Part shown: positions 35,014 to 44,136 of the stretch, piece by piece
Layout: each line of letters starts with the position of its first letter
Numbering within the stretch: position 1 is the stretch's first letter
NCBI GenBank assembly: GCA_022820125.1
Contig: JAJEGA010000117.1
Coordinates: 1-64,000, forward strand
Reading direction: 5' to 3'
DNA: 64,000 nucleotides
DNA from: Anaerolineae bacterium
GTDB lineage: Bacteria; Chloroflexota; Anaerolineae; Aggregatilineales; Phototrophicaceae
Program-made: the position numbers and the translations under genes
The notes under the pieces: model-generated
The model's database searches: none
What the model saw: the letters and a program-made list of their open reading frames with translations, nothing else
What the model was told of the DNA's origin: nothing

Positions 35014-35874
35014 ATGCAAGCTGAGAAGAATACTGTATCGCGGGTCGGCGCTATCTGGCGGCGTTACGATATCGCGCTCGTCGGCGGCGCGATCTTCGCG
35101 ATCATCCTGCTGGTCACCATTCTCGCGTCAGCGGTCGCGCCTTACGATCCCATGGCGCGGAATATCAAAAACCGCTTCGCCAAGCCGTCGGCGGAATACG
35201 CGTTCGGCACGGATCAGCTTGGTCGCGATGTTCTTTCTCGCGTGATACACGGCGGACGCCCGATATTAGGCGCGAGTTTCAGCGCCGTCATCGCTGCCTT
35301 GGCTGTCGGCACGATAATCGGCGTTTCCGGCGGTTATCGCGGCGGCTGGCTTGATACCGCCTTCATGCGATTGATGGATGTAATGCTGAGCTTTCCATCA
35401 ATCTTATTGGCTATTCTGATTGTGGCGACCTTGGGCGTGGGCTTGCTTAATGTGACAGCCGCGATTGGCTTCGCAATGGCGCCAGTATTCGCGCGGCTCG
35501 CGCGCTCAATCGTGATTACGCTGGTTCGTGAAGAGTATGTTGTGGCGGCGCGTTCGCTGGGCGCGCATGATCGGCATATCATTTGGCGACATATTCTGCC
35601 CAATATGATGCCGCCAATCATCGTGCAGGCATCGGCGATGCTGGCTGTGGCCATTGGAACCGCTTCCGCGCTGAATTTCATCGGCTTGGGCGTCGAACCG
35701 GGCACGCCGGACTGGGGCATGATGGTCGCGGAGGGCCAACGGCTGATTTTCGACGCGCCTCACGTGCCGCTCTTTCCCGGTCTGGCAATCACCATCACCG
35801 TTCTCAGCGTCAATTACATGGGCGACGGTCTTCGCGATCACCTCGATCCCAAGCTGCGGCGCCAGGGGATTTGA
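35014..35874 (+). CDS. ABC transporter permease, DppC/OppC type
   Basis: 286 residues, inner-membrane. About six hydrophobic segments, the first at 24-42 (ALVGGAIFAIILLVTILA). The periplasmic FGTDQLGRDVLSRVIHGGR block is typical of DppC. The EAA loop that meets the ATPase is EEYVVAARSLGAHDRHIIWRHILPN near 175-195. The downstream DppB-type gene starts 11 bp after its stop. The order SBP-C-B is reversed relative to the usual B-C. Confidence 0.93.
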   Translation: MQAEKNTVSRVGAIWRRYDIALVGGAIFAIILLVTILASAVAPYDPMARNIKNRFAKPSAEYAFGTDQLGRDVLSRVIHGGRPILGASFSAVIAALAVGTIIGVSGGYRGGWLDTAFMRLMDVMLSFPSILLAILIVATLGVGLLNVTAAIGFAMAPVFARLARSIVITLVREEYVVAARSLGAHDRHIIWRHILPNMMPPIIVQASAMLAVAIGTASALNFIGLGVEPGTPDWGMMVAEGQRLIFDAPHVPLFPGLAITITVLSVNYMGDGLRDHLDPKLRRQGI

Positions 35875-35885
35875 ACGGCAGCGGC

Positions 35886-36896
35886 ATGATTGGATACCTG
35901 CTGAAACGGTTAGTCTGGCTGCCTATCGTCTTGTGGGCGGTGAGCAGCCTCACCTTTCTCGCTCTGCGCATTGTGCCGGGGAACCCGATTCAAACGGTGC
36001 GGAATCAGGTGATGGATAAAAGCCAGTTGGCGCAGGTCGAAGCAGTTTGGGGGCTCAACCGACCCATTAGCGAGCAATATCTGAACTTTCTGTCGAAGTT
36101 GATTCGGGGCGATCTCGGCTTGGCGATGAGCAGCGGCGTACCCATTCGACGGATGATCTTTGAACGCATGCCGCCGACAATTGAACTGGCCATCGTCTCG
36201 CTGGTCGTCAGCACCGGCATCGGCCTTTTATCCGGCGTCGCCTCGGTGACGATTCGCAATCGCGCCCTCGATTATTGTGTGCGAACAGCCTCGATACTCG
36301 GCCTGTCGCTGCCGCTTTTCTGGGTCGGCATCATGTTGATTATTCTCTTCTCGGTAAATTTGCGTTGGACGCCGACGAGCGGGCGAATCGGCGCTGGCGT
36401 CGATTACGAAGTCATCACCAATTTCATGTTCTACGATCTGGTTGCGACCGGCAATTGGGAAGCCTTCGCCAGCTTCTTGCGCCATCTTGTTTTGCCTGGC
36501 TTGACGATCGGCATAACATCCGCCGGCTTCGTCGCGCGCCTGACGCGCTCCGCCATGCTGGAAGTTATGAACTCGGACTACGTCCGCACAGCGCGCGCCA
36601 AGGGCTTGTTGGAGCGCAGCGTCATCTGGAAACACGCCATGCGCAACGCCTTGCTGCCGATCATCACTTTGCAGGGCTTGCAATTCGGCGCCATACTCGG
36701 CGGCGCCGTGATTACCGAGCGCGTTTTCTCTTATCCGGGCATGGGCGCCTGGCTGCTCGATGGCATTCTTGAGCGCGACTATTCCGTGGTGCAAGGCGGC
36801 ATCATCTTTGTCGCTCTGGCTTATGTGCTGATGAATATGCTGGTGGATATCCTCTATCACGTTATTGATCCGCGGCTGCGCGACGCCAGCGATTGA
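35886..36896 (+). CDS. ABC transporter permease, DppB/OppB type
   Basis: 336 residues from ATG 35886 (MIGYLLKRLVWLPIVLW); the upstream extension in this frame is only the shadow of the DppC gene. Typical DppB features: RIVPGNP near 30, GLNRPISEQYLNFLSKLIRGDLG near 60-85, the EAA loop NSDYVRTARAKGLLERSVIWKHAMRNALLP near 225-250. No DppD/DppF ATPase follows; the next gene is on the other strand, so the importer must use ATPases coded elsewhere. Confidence 0.93.
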   Translation: MIGYLLKRLVWLPIVLWAVSSLTFLALRIVPGNPIQTVRNQVMDKSQLAQVEAVWGLNRPISEQYLNFLSKLIRGDLGLAMSSGVPIRRMIFERMPPTIELAIVSLVVSTGIGLLSGVASVTIRNRALDYCVRTASILGLSLPLFWVGIMLIILFSVNLRWTPTSGRIGAGVDYEVITNFMFYDLVATGNWEAFASFLRHLVLPGLTIGITSAGFVARLTRSAMLEVMNSDYVRTARAKGLLERSVIWKHAMRNALLPIITLQGLQFGAILGGAVITERVFSYPGMGAWLLDGILERDYSVVQGGIIFVALAYVLMNMLVDILYHVIDPRLRDASD

Positions 36897-37011
36897 GCGG
36901 CGCCGCTCCCGCATACCTGCCCCACCCCCTAATCCGACAGCGGATGTCATGCGCCATATCACACCGACCGACGCGTTGAAGTTACGGCAATAAGGGCGCC
37001 TCGATTTTAGG

Positions 37012-38301
37012 TCAATCTTCAATCGCCTGATTCGCAAGCACGCGCAGCTCGCGACGGAACGGATATGACGATGAGGGCATTAGCTGGGTCAGGAAAATGA
37101 CGGTCATTTCTTCGAGCGGGTCAAGCCAGAAAAAAGTGCTTGCAGCGCCGCCCCAGGCGAATTCGCCCGCGGAAGCTAGAATCTGCGCAGCCGCGGGATC
37201 GAGCAGAACGGATCCACCCAGCCCGAAGCCGACGCCATCGTGGCGCGTTTGCGTGCGGAGGCCGCCGCGGCGCAAGTTGTGGCGGGCGCCAAAGCCCATG
37301 CCGACGCTCTCGGGCCGCGAGTCGCTGTAAAGCAGGTAGCCCATATTCGTCAGGTCGCAATTATCCGGCAGATGATTGCTAGTCATCAACTCAACCGTCT
37401 TGCGCCCCAGGATACGCTCGCCGTCGTGCGCGCCCTTGTTGAGCAGCATCTGGCAGAAACGCAGATAGTCGCCGGCGGTTGAGACCAACCCCCCGCCGCC
37501 CGAACACAGCGTGGGCTGCTTCAAATAGAGACTTGCTGCTGGCGAGTCGATGAGACGAAAACCGTCGCTATTGCGTTCGTAGTTTGCGGCAAATCGTTCA
37601 GCATTGTCTAGCGCTACGCTGAAGCCGGTATCCGACATGCGCAGCGGGTCCAGTATTTCGTCGGCGAAAAAGCGAGCGAGCGTTTTGCCCGATATAACTT
37701 CGATTATGTGACCCAGGACATCGGTCGCAACGCTGTAGCTCCAGCGAGTGCCTGGCGAAAACAGAAGGGGCAGCTCGCCCAAGCTTGTGGCGAAATCCGA
37801 CAGCGTCATCGCCGGATCTTCAAAGAATTTACGCTGGCGATACATGGCGTCTATGGGATGCGCATGCATGTGTCCATAGGTCAAGCCAGCCGTATGCGTC
37901 AGCAAATCACGGATGATCATCTCCCGCTTTGTTGGCAGGGTCAGGTAACTTTCGGCATCGCCGGACTTGAAAACTTCAACCTGCTTGAATGCTGGAATGA
38001 AGTCAGAAACCGGGTCATCCAACTGCAGTAGACCGCGCTCGTAAAGCATCAGCGCGCCGACCGACGTGATGGGCTTGGTCATGGAATAGATGCGAAAGAT
38101 CGTATCTTCCTCGACCAGGCGCCCGGCTTCGACATCTCTCTGACCGTAGCGATGGAAATAAGCGGCTTTCCCGCGCCGGGCAATCAGAACAAGGTAGCCT
38201 GGTATCTTGCCCTCATCGACAAAACGATTGAAATGATCTGCGATCCTGTCCAGACGGGCGGCGCATAATCCGACATTTTTCGGGTCTGTCAATTCGAGCA
38301 T
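37012..38301 (-). CDS. Serine hydrolase, beta-lactamase/class C-like
   Basis: 429 residues from ATG 38301 (GGGAGGG eight bases before). The nucleophile motif S-x-x-K is seen in IYSMTKPITS near 75, and the second motif is Y-S-V (YSVATD) near 175 in place of Y-x-N; GFGLGGSVLLD follows near the C-terminus. Family members include esterases, D-aminopeptidases and penicillin-binding-like proteins. No signal peptide is visible, so a cytoplasmic esterase/amidase is more likely than a beta-lactamase. Its 3' end faces the permease gene across a 115-bp gap. Confidence 0.88.
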   Translation of the reverse strand: MLELTDPKNVGLCAARLDRIADHFNRFVDEGKIPGYLVLIARRGKAAYFHRYGQRDVEAGRLVEEDTIFRIYSMTKPITSVGALMLYERGLLQLDDPVSDFIPAFKQVEVFKSGDAESYLTLPTKREMIIRDLLTHTAGLTYGHMHAHPIDAMYRQRKFFEDPAMTLSDFATSLGELPLLFSPGTRWSYSVATDVLGHIIEVISGKTLARFFADEILDPLRMSDTGFSVALDNAERFAANYERNSDGFRLIDSPAASLYLKQPTLCSGGGGLVSTAGDYLRFCQMLLNKGAHDGERILGRKTVELMTSNHLPDNCDLTNMGYLLYSDSRPESVGMGFGARHNLRRGGLRTQTRHDGVGFGLGGSVLLDPAAAQILASAGEFAWGGAASTFFWLDPLEEMTVIFLTQLMPSSSYPFRRELRVLANQAIED

Positions 38302-38478
38302 TTGCGATCCCTCCCTCACTCAGAAGAAATCAATTCAAGGGCTTGAAGCAGTTTGGATTCAGGTCATTTTTTCACCTGCTCCATATTTTCTTTGTCGGCC
38401 CGCGACCCGCAATAAAGTTAGCGCAGGAGCCGATGCGCCACCCTTACGGTGTTTCTATGGGGCGATTGCCGCAGCCAG

Positions 38479-39438
38479 TTAGCCCTTGGGCTTGTAGCGA
38501 TAATCGGAATCTTCGTCGCCTTTGGGACCTAGCGTGTTGCGCAAAGTACCGATGCCTTCGACCTCCAACTCCACGACGTCGCCCGGCTTAAGATAGCGGG
38601 CGCCGTCGATTCCCAATGTGATCGCCTCGGGGATGGATCCGCCCGAGACCGTGCCGCTGCCTAGCACATCACCGGGCGCCACGCGGCTGTCCTTGGACGC
38701 GCGTTCGACAAAATCGCCCCAGCTGTGATGCGCGGCGCCGCCATCGCCCTCGCTCAGCCAGACTTCGCCATTGACCCTGACCGTGCATTTCACCTGTAAC
38801 CGGCCATCGCGCAGATAGGGCGCCATTTCATCAGCAGTCACCAGCCAGGGACCCAGCGACGAGGCGGCGTCCTTGCCTTTGGCAGGTCCGAGCCCGACCG
38901 CCATTTCATCAAACTGCAAGTCGCGGGCGCTCCAGTCATTCAAGATGCAGAAGCCGGCGATGTAGTCCATCGCATCGGCAGCCGGGATGTCGCTCCCCTC
39001 GCGCCCTATGACGCAGCCGAGCTCCATCTCATAGTCGAGTCGGTCAGTCGCCGAGGGGAAAGGCACTTCGTCCTCGGGCCCAAATATGCGGAGGGTATTG
39101 GAGAAGTAGAAGACGGGCAGGCGATACCAAGCCTCGTGCAGCGTCCGCGCGCCCTGGCCGCTGGCGTGCCCCTCGTAGCTGAAGAAGTCGCGCAATGTCG
39201 GCGGCTGAAGCACCGGCGCCCGCAGCCGCAGGCTATCCACTGGTATGCGTGGCGCAGCGACGCTCCTCGCCATGGCATCTCGAACGCGGTCAATAGGAGC
39301 CTCTCCAAATTCGAGCAGCGCGCGCACATCGCGCAAGGTCTGATCAGCGCCCAGCAAGGCGGTCGCGTCAATCACCTGGTCTTCGCTCAGGACGCCGCAA
39401 CGTGGCCCGCCGCCTGCATCGTAGGTTAGCAACTTCAT
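38479..39438 (-). CDS. Fumarylacetoacetate hydrolase family protein
   Basis: 319 residues. The C-terminal FAH domain has the metal ligands in DYEMELGCVIG near 140 (Glu-x-Glu) and the Asp in NDWSARDLQ near 175; the closing GSGTVSGGSIPE and LKPGDVVELEVEGIGTLRNT are typical. The family splits C-C bonds in diketo acids or dehydrates sugar acids (2-keto-3-deoxy acids). Last gene of the minus-strand carbohydrate cluster, so a step on a keto sugar acid is plausible. Confidence 0.88.
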   Translation of the reverse strand: MKLLTYDAGGGPRCGVLSEDQVIDATALLGADQTLRDVRALLEFGEAPIDRVRDAMARSVAAPRIPVDSLRLRAPVLQPPTLRDFFSYEGHASGQGARTLHEAWYRLPVFYFSNTLRIFGPEDEVPFPSATDRLDYEMELGCVIGREGSDIPAADAMDYIAGFCILNDWSARDLQFDEMAVGLGPAKGKDAASSLGPWLVTADEMAPYLRDGRLQVKCTVRVNGEVWLSEGDGGAAHHSWGDFVERASKDSRVAPGDVLGSGTVSGGSIPEAITLGIDGARYLKPGDVVELEVEGIGTLRNTLGPKGDEDSDYRYKPKG

Positions 39439-39478
39439 CTGTCCCGTAACCCCTTCTGAGCCAATTGTCTGGTTGTTT

Positions 39479-39505
39479 GCGGGCGACCCAGTGAGTCGCC
39501 CCTAC
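39479..39505. repeat. Palindromic hairpin repeat
   Basis: GCGGGCGACCCAGTGAGTCGCCCCTAC-type copy between ThuA copy 1 and the FAH gene. Confidence 0.7.
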
Positions 39506-39522
39506 GATATTGGACCGCGCCG

Positions 39523-40320
39523 TCAATCCAGTTTCTCAAGCGGCGGATGATCGCCGAAGGTCAGTTCGGGTCCGCCGGACGGCGCCGCCCAACGCACCGC
39601 ATTGCTGATGACCCGCAACACTTCCGGCTGGTAATAGACAGGCAGCGTTTCATGGCCCGGCCGAAAGTAAAAGACCTTGCCGCGCCCGCGATGATAGCAG
39701 CAGCCACTGCGGAAGATCTCGCCGCCTTGAAACCAACTGACGAAGATCAGCGTATCCGGCGCGGGCACGTCAAAGGGCTCGCCATACATTTCTGTCTGTG
39801 GAATCTCGAAGTATTCGGGCAAGCCGCGGGCGATCGGATGACCTTGCTCAATCACCCAGATGCGCTCTTTCTCGTCCGCCTCGCGTGTTTTTAACATGCA
39901 AGAGGTGCCCATCAATTTCTTGAAAATCTTCGAATAATGCGCGGAGTGGAGCGCAATCAATCCCATCCCGCCCATGTTCACGCGTTCATGGACGCGGTCA
40001 ACGATGTCATCACTGACCTGGTCGTGGGCGGCATGACCCCACCAAGTCAGGACATCGGTCTGCTCCAGCACCGCATCTGTCAGGCCATGCTCCGGCTCAT
40101 CCAGGGTCGCCGCGCGCACAGCAAAGCCCTGACTGCCCAGGTGATTGGCGATGACCGTGTGCATACCATCTGGGTAAACTTTCTGCACGCCTTCAGTCGC
40201 GTTTCGGACGCGTTCGCCGCTGAATCCATATTTCTCCAGGCGAGACTTCACATCGGCATGACGCCGCGGATTCTCATGCCAGAACTCGTTCCACACGGTC
40301 ACTCGAATTGGCGCTGTCAT
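39523..40320 (-). CDS. ThuA-like domain protein, copy 1
   Basis: 265 residues, class I glutamine-amidotransferase-like fold of the ThuA family (sugar utilisation, as in rhizobial thuA for trehalose/disaccharide 3-keto derivatives). [12 protein letters not shown] at the N-terminus, [12 protein letters not shown] near 90, [20 protein letters not shown] near 120 and [15 protein letters not shown] near 220. It starts 3 bp after the adjacent TIM-barrel gene, with GGAG before the ATG. Paralogous to 41353-42102, with the same N-terminal wording. Confidence 0.9.
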   Translation of the reverse strand: MTAPIRVTVWNEFWHENPRRHADVKSRLEKYGFSGERVRNATEGVQKVYPDGMHTVIANHLGSQGFAVRAATLDEPEHGLTDAVLEQTDVLTWWGHAAHDQVSDDIVDRVHERVNMGGMGLIALHSAHYSKIFKKLMGTSCMLKTREADEKERIWVIEQGHPIARGLPEYFEIPQTEMYGEPFDVPAPDTLIFVSWFQGGEIFRSGCCYHRGRGKVFYFRPGHETLPVYYQPEVLRVISNAVRWAAPSGGPELTFGDHPPLEKLD

Positions 40321-40323
40321 TGG

Positions 40324-41187
40324 TTAGGCTCCGTTCTCAAGCGCATCGCCAAATATGGCGCGCACTTCTTCTCGCATTTCGTCCGCGCGCGCCCAGACGT
40401 CCCGCGTCCGCTCAAAGACATCGACCGGATAGCCGTATTGCAGCATGATGGGTCCGTCAAAGCCAGCATCGCGCGCCATCGTCAAGCAGCGCTGAAAGTC
40501 TTCACTGATAAGATCGCCCTTCTCGTCAACTTCCACCCAGGCGTGAATCGACGTTGCGCGTGGCATGATCGCTTCTAAAGTCTCATATTTGTTTGGTCCC
40601 CGGGCGTTGCCAAAATCGGCGATCACGCCGTAGTCGCGTTCGGAATGTTCGAGAACGCCGAGCAGATCGCCCGCCTTCAGGTTGAAGCGTCGGTAATTCT
40701 CGGTGGCGGGCTTCAGCCCAAGATCCACGGCGAAGTCGAAGAGTTCACGAAAAGCCTCGCCGCTCGCGCGGATCGTCGCCGGCGTCGCTTCTCTGTCTCC
40801 AGGAACATAACGAACGCCATGCGCCCCCAATTCGACGGCTATCTCCATCCAGCGCTTGATATGCTTGATTCCAGCATCGCGCGCCTCCGGGTCGGTCGTG
40901 TCGACATCGCCCGTGTCAATCAGCAGTTGGAATAACGCCACCTTCGCTTCTTCAAAGGCGGAACGCAAGTCGATCAGATAGCCGCGCTCGATGCTGGGCA
41001 AGTGATAGACGCTCAAATCAAAGCTGTAGAATCCATTTGCGGCAGCGGTAGCCGGCACATCCAGCAGATCAACCGCCGCCGGCTCGCTCGCGGCGCCCGC
41101 CTGCTGCCCAGTGGCGGCATCCAATTCATACATCGGTTTTCCCAAAGCCTTCATCAAGGTAACCGTCGATACAGCAGCGCTAACCAT
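40324..41187 (-). CDS. Sugar phosphate isomerase/epimerase family (xylose isomerase-like TIM barrel), copy 1
   Basis: 287 residues. TIM-barrel AP-endonuclease-2 family: FDLSVYHLPSIERGY near 55, ELGAHGVRYVPGD near 120, GLKPATENYRRF near 160 with the Glu ligand, and GVIADFGNARG near 190. Probably an isomerase, epimerase or keto-sugar lyase acting on the product of the MDR dehydrogenase encoded upstream. AAGGA precedes ATG 41187. Paralogous to 42099-42989. Confidence 0.88.
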   Translation of the reverse strand: MVSAAVSTVTLMKALGKPMYELDAATGQQAGAASEPAAVDLLDVPATAAANGFYSFDLSVYHLPSIERGYLIDLRSAFEEAKVALFQLLIDTGDVDTTDPEARDAGIKHIKRWMEIAVELGAHGVRYVPGDREATPATIRASGEAFRELFDFAVDLGLKPATENYRRFNLKAGDLLGVLEHSERDYGVIADFGNARGPNKYETLEAIMPRATSIHAWVEVDEKGDLISEDFQRCLTMARDAGFDGPIMLQYGYPVDVFERTRDVWARADEMREEVRAIFGDALENGA

Positions 41188-41352
41188 AAGAATCCTTCCC
41201 TATTACTCAAGATTCACGTTCAAAAGCGAATGCCAGACTTTAGCGATTAAGCCGGCTGGTTCATCACCAGTTCCCAGTCCACAGGTTGCGGCCCTCTCCC
41301 TGATAGACGCCGGTGAAAGCCAATGAGCGTAGCTTCGCAGGCCGCTGCTGGC

Positions 41353-42102
41353 TCACTTATCCGCCGCCGCCCATGCCACCGCATTGGCGATGACCTGCTG
41401 CACTTCGTTCTGATAGTAAATCGGGTAGGTTTCATGCCCGGGCCGGAAGAAGAAGACACGCCCACGCCCACGCTGGAAACAGCAGCCGCTGCGACAGACT
41501 TCGCCGCTACCCCAGGAACTGATGAAGACGATCGTATCGGGCGCAGGGATATCAAATGGCTCACCGTAGATTTCCGTCTGCGGCACGACGAAGGACGTCT
41601 CCAAACCGCGAGCGATGGGATGCTCAGGCTCGATCACCCAGAGCTTTTCCGGCGCGCCACCGACAATCGGCGTCACACTGCAGGTCGTTCCCATCAGCTT
41701 CTTGAATACCTTGGAGCCGGCGCCCCAATGCAGCGCGATGAAGCCCATGCCCTCGTCCACGATGCGCCGGTAGACGCGCTCGGCCACGGCATCTTCGACC
41801 TTGTCGTGTGCAATGTGCCCCCACCAGATCATGACATCGGTATTGTCCAGCACTGCCTCGCTCAAGCCATGCTCGGGTTCATCAAGGGTCGCGGTTTGCA
41901 CGGTGAATCCCTCCTCGCGCAAGGGCGCCGCAATGGCTTCGTGGATGCCGTCGGGGTATATCGCCCGCACGCCTTCGGTTTCTTCGATCGCGCTTTCTTG
42001 GCTGTAGCCATGGCTCATCCAGGAGCGCTGCACGTAATCCCAATGGATGGGATTCTCGTGCCAGAATTCGTTCCAGACGGTGACGCGGATGGGAGCTGTC
42101 AT
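41353..42102 (-). CDS. ThuA-like domain protein, copy 2
   Basis: 249 residues, closely similar to copy 1 across its length ([53 protein letters not shown]). It lacks the C-terminal tail of copy 1. The ATG overlaps the TIM-barrel copy 2 stop (ATGA). Together with that gene it repeats the two-gene module. Confidence 0.9.
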   Translation of the reverse strand: MTAPIRVTVWNEFWHENPIHWDYVQRSWMSHGYSQESAIEETEGVRAIYPDGIHEAIAAPLREEGFTVQTATLDEPEHGLSEAVLDNTDVMIWWGHIAHDKVEDAVAERVYRRIVDEGMGFIALHWGAGSKVFKKLMGTTCSVTPIVGGAPEKLWVIEPEHPIARGLETSFVVPQTEIYGEPFDIPAPDTIVFISSWGSGEVCRSGCCFQRGRGRVFFFRPGHETYPIYYQNEVQQVIANAVAWAAADK

Positions 42103-42989
42103 GCGCTGTCTTCACCGAATACCGCGTGGACTGCCGCCCGAAATTCGTCGACGCCGCTCCAGAGATCGGGCGCCCAAGCGAAGTTGTCCATTTGATAAGC
42201 GCCGTGCAGCATGATGGGACCGTCAAAGCCGGCAGCGCGCGACATGGTCATATAGCGCCGAAACGCCACCAAGTCCGCCCGCCCGTCTTCGGTCGGTGGC
42301 GCCCAGGCGTGAATCGAGGTCGCGCCCGGCAGCAGCTTGGCAAAGGTTTCCTGCTCGCCCGAATCTCTAGGGTTGCCAGAATCGGCGATCCAGCCGTAAT
42401 CGCGCTCTGACAGCTCCACAAGCTGCAGCAGGTTAAGGGCTTTGTTGGTGAAGATTCGATAATTCTCGGTGGCCGGCTTCAAGCCGCGTTCGAAGGCGAA
42501 GTCAAAGAGCTCGCGGAAGGCCTCCGCTGTCGCCCGCATCGTTTCGGGCGTCGGTTCGCTATCGCCGGGCACATAGCGCACGCCACTAGCACCCAGTTCG
42601 GCCGCCCGCTCGATCCAGAACTTGGTGTGGGCGATGCCGGCGCTGCTTTCACCCGGGTCTGGGCTGCCGATCTCGCCCGTATCAATGAGCAGCTGAAAGA
42701 TCTCCACCCCCGCATCTTCAAAGGCGGCGCGCACGTCGGCGAGATAAGCGCGCTCCACGCTGGGCAAGTGCAGCATGGAAAGATCGAAACAGTCGTAACC
42801 CTGTGCGGCCACCTCGGCTGGCAACTCCAGCAGGCTATGGCTGGGCGCCCGTGTTTCCCAGCCATCGGGCCGCGTGGAATCAATGGCTGGCGCCTTTATC
42901 ATTTTTGAGTTGTCGGGAGTCGGCAAATAGGTCTCAAATCCCAATAGCCGATTAATCGTCACAGAGGATACCGCTGCGCGCGCGACCAT
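42099..42989 (-). CDS. Sugar phosphate isomerase/epimerase family (TIM barrel), copy 2
   Basis: 296 residues from ATG 42989 (AAAGGAG upstream; a GTG lies one codon before). Same blocks as copy 1: FDLSMLHLPSVERAYL, FQLLIDTGEIGSPDP, ELGASGVRYVPGD, GLKPATENYRIF, IADSGNPRD. Where copy 1 reads ADFGNARG this reads ADSGNPRD, so a metal or substrate position may differ and the two copies may have different specificity. Confidence 0.88.
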   Translation of the reverse strand: MVARAAVSSVTINRLLGFETYLPTPDNSKMIKAPAIDSTRPDGWETRAPSHSLLELPAEVAAQGYDCFDLSMLHLPSVERAYLADVRAAFEDAGVEIFQLLIDTGEIGSPDPGESSAGIAHTKFWIERAAELGASGVRYVPGDSEPTPETMRATAEAFRELFDFAFERGLKPATENYRIFTNKALNLLQLVELSERDYGWIADSGNPRDSGEQETFAKLLPGATSIHAWAPPTEDGRADLVAFRRYMTMSRAAGFDGPIMLHGAYQMDNFAWAPDLWSGVDEFRAAVHAVFGEDSA

Positions 42990-43021
42990 CACATTTCTCC
43001 TTTTTCAATAAGCTGTGTCAT

Positions 43022-44107
43022 TTAGAAGCGGACGCCATATTTGACGACCTCGCTCGGATCGTGCTTGATCAGCTCGAATGTCTCCGGGAAGTCCTCGATG
43101 GATACCAGCGGGTCGATCAAACCGGGAACGGTCAATTTGTCCTGCTTCATCATGCTGACGATGGCGTCGAAAACTCGATACTGATCCCACAGGGGATAAT
43201 CACTCGGCGCGTATTCCATGGCACCATTGCCACGCGGGACGATCATCCTGAGGCTGTTCGTCAGAAACTCGCGCCCCAGCCACAGTTCGGCCGCATTGCC
43301 GCTGATGGCGCCCGCCTGGCAGACCGTGCCGCCAAAGCGCGCCGCCCGGATGGCTGTGTCCAGCGCCGCATAATGCCCGCTGATTTCAATCGCCACATCA
43401 ACCCCGCCGCCGGTCATCTCTTTGATCTCCAGCGCGGCATCTACAGTGAAGGGATCGATGACATGGTGCGCGCCGTATTCCTGCGCCAGCTGCCTCCGCT
43501 TGGGAATCGGATCGACGGCGAATAGCACTTCCGCGCCGCACAAAGCCGCCACTTTGACCGTCAGCAGACCGATCGCGCCCAGCCCGACGACGGCAACCGC
43601 ATCGCCAAAGCGCAGATTGGATTCGCGCGCGCTGTTCACCGCGACGTAAGCCGGCTCGAAACAGAGCGCCGTCAGCGGATCAAGCTCTTCCAATTCCCAA
43701 ATCAACCAGGGAGACGGCTGGGCGAAACCGGGCCAGATGAATTCGGTCGGACGATCGACAGTGATGATGTTGGTTTCGCTGACGTCCATGAAGCCGAAGA
43801 CGCGATCGCCGACATTCCAGTCGCGGACATCGGCGCCAACCTCAATGATGACGCCGACGCCGCTGGTGCCGACATGCGAGTCGGGCACTGGATCCGGATC
43901 GGGATCATCACTCGGGAGATAGAGGCGTTTTTCTTCATCCCAGCGCTGCCCCTGTCGGTTGCGGCCATCCATCATGTGCATGGTCGTCCCGTGTTTGCCG
44001 GCGGCGTATTCGGTCTGGATGCGCACTTCGTTGGGCAGCAGCGGGCGTTCGTCATATTCCACCAAAGTCGCTTCGTGCTCTTCGTTGAAAACGGCTTTTA
44101 TTGGCAT
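43022..44107 (-). CDS. MDR-family (zinc-binding-type) dehydrogenase
   Basis: 361 residues from ATG 44107 with AAGGA about 9 bp upstream. GroES-like N-terminal part followed by the Rossmann motif GLGAIGLLTVKVAA near 175 and VDPIPKRRQLA for NAD selection. At the position of the catalytic zinc Cys (C-G-T/S-D) it reads AAGKHGTTMHMMDG, with Lys instead of Cys, and no structural-zinc Cys cluster is visible. It resembles sugar/polyol dehydrogenase relatives such as those forming keto sugars, but may be zinc-free. 29 bp downstream of the permease gene. Confidence 0.87.
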   Translation of the reverse strand: MPIKAVFNEEHEATLVEYDERPLLPNEVRIQTEYAAGKHGTTMHMMDGRNRQGQRWDEEKRLYLPSDDPDPDPVPDSHVGTSGVGVIIEVGADVRDWNVGDRVFGFMDVSETNIITVDRPTEFIWPGFAQPSPWLIWELEELDPLTALCFEPAYVAVNSARESNLRFGDAVAVVGLGAIGLLTVKVAALCGAEVLFAVDPIPKRRQLAQEYGAHHVIDPFTVDAALEIKEMTGGGVDVAIEISGHYAALDTAIRAARFGGTVCQAGAISGNAAELWLGREFLTNSLRMIVPRGNGAMEYAPSDYPLWDQYRVFDAIVSMMKQDKLTVPGLIDPLVSIEDFPETFELIKHDPSEVVKYGVRF

Positions 44108-44136
44108 ACTGTTTTTCCTTCCCCCATCCCCGGCTC

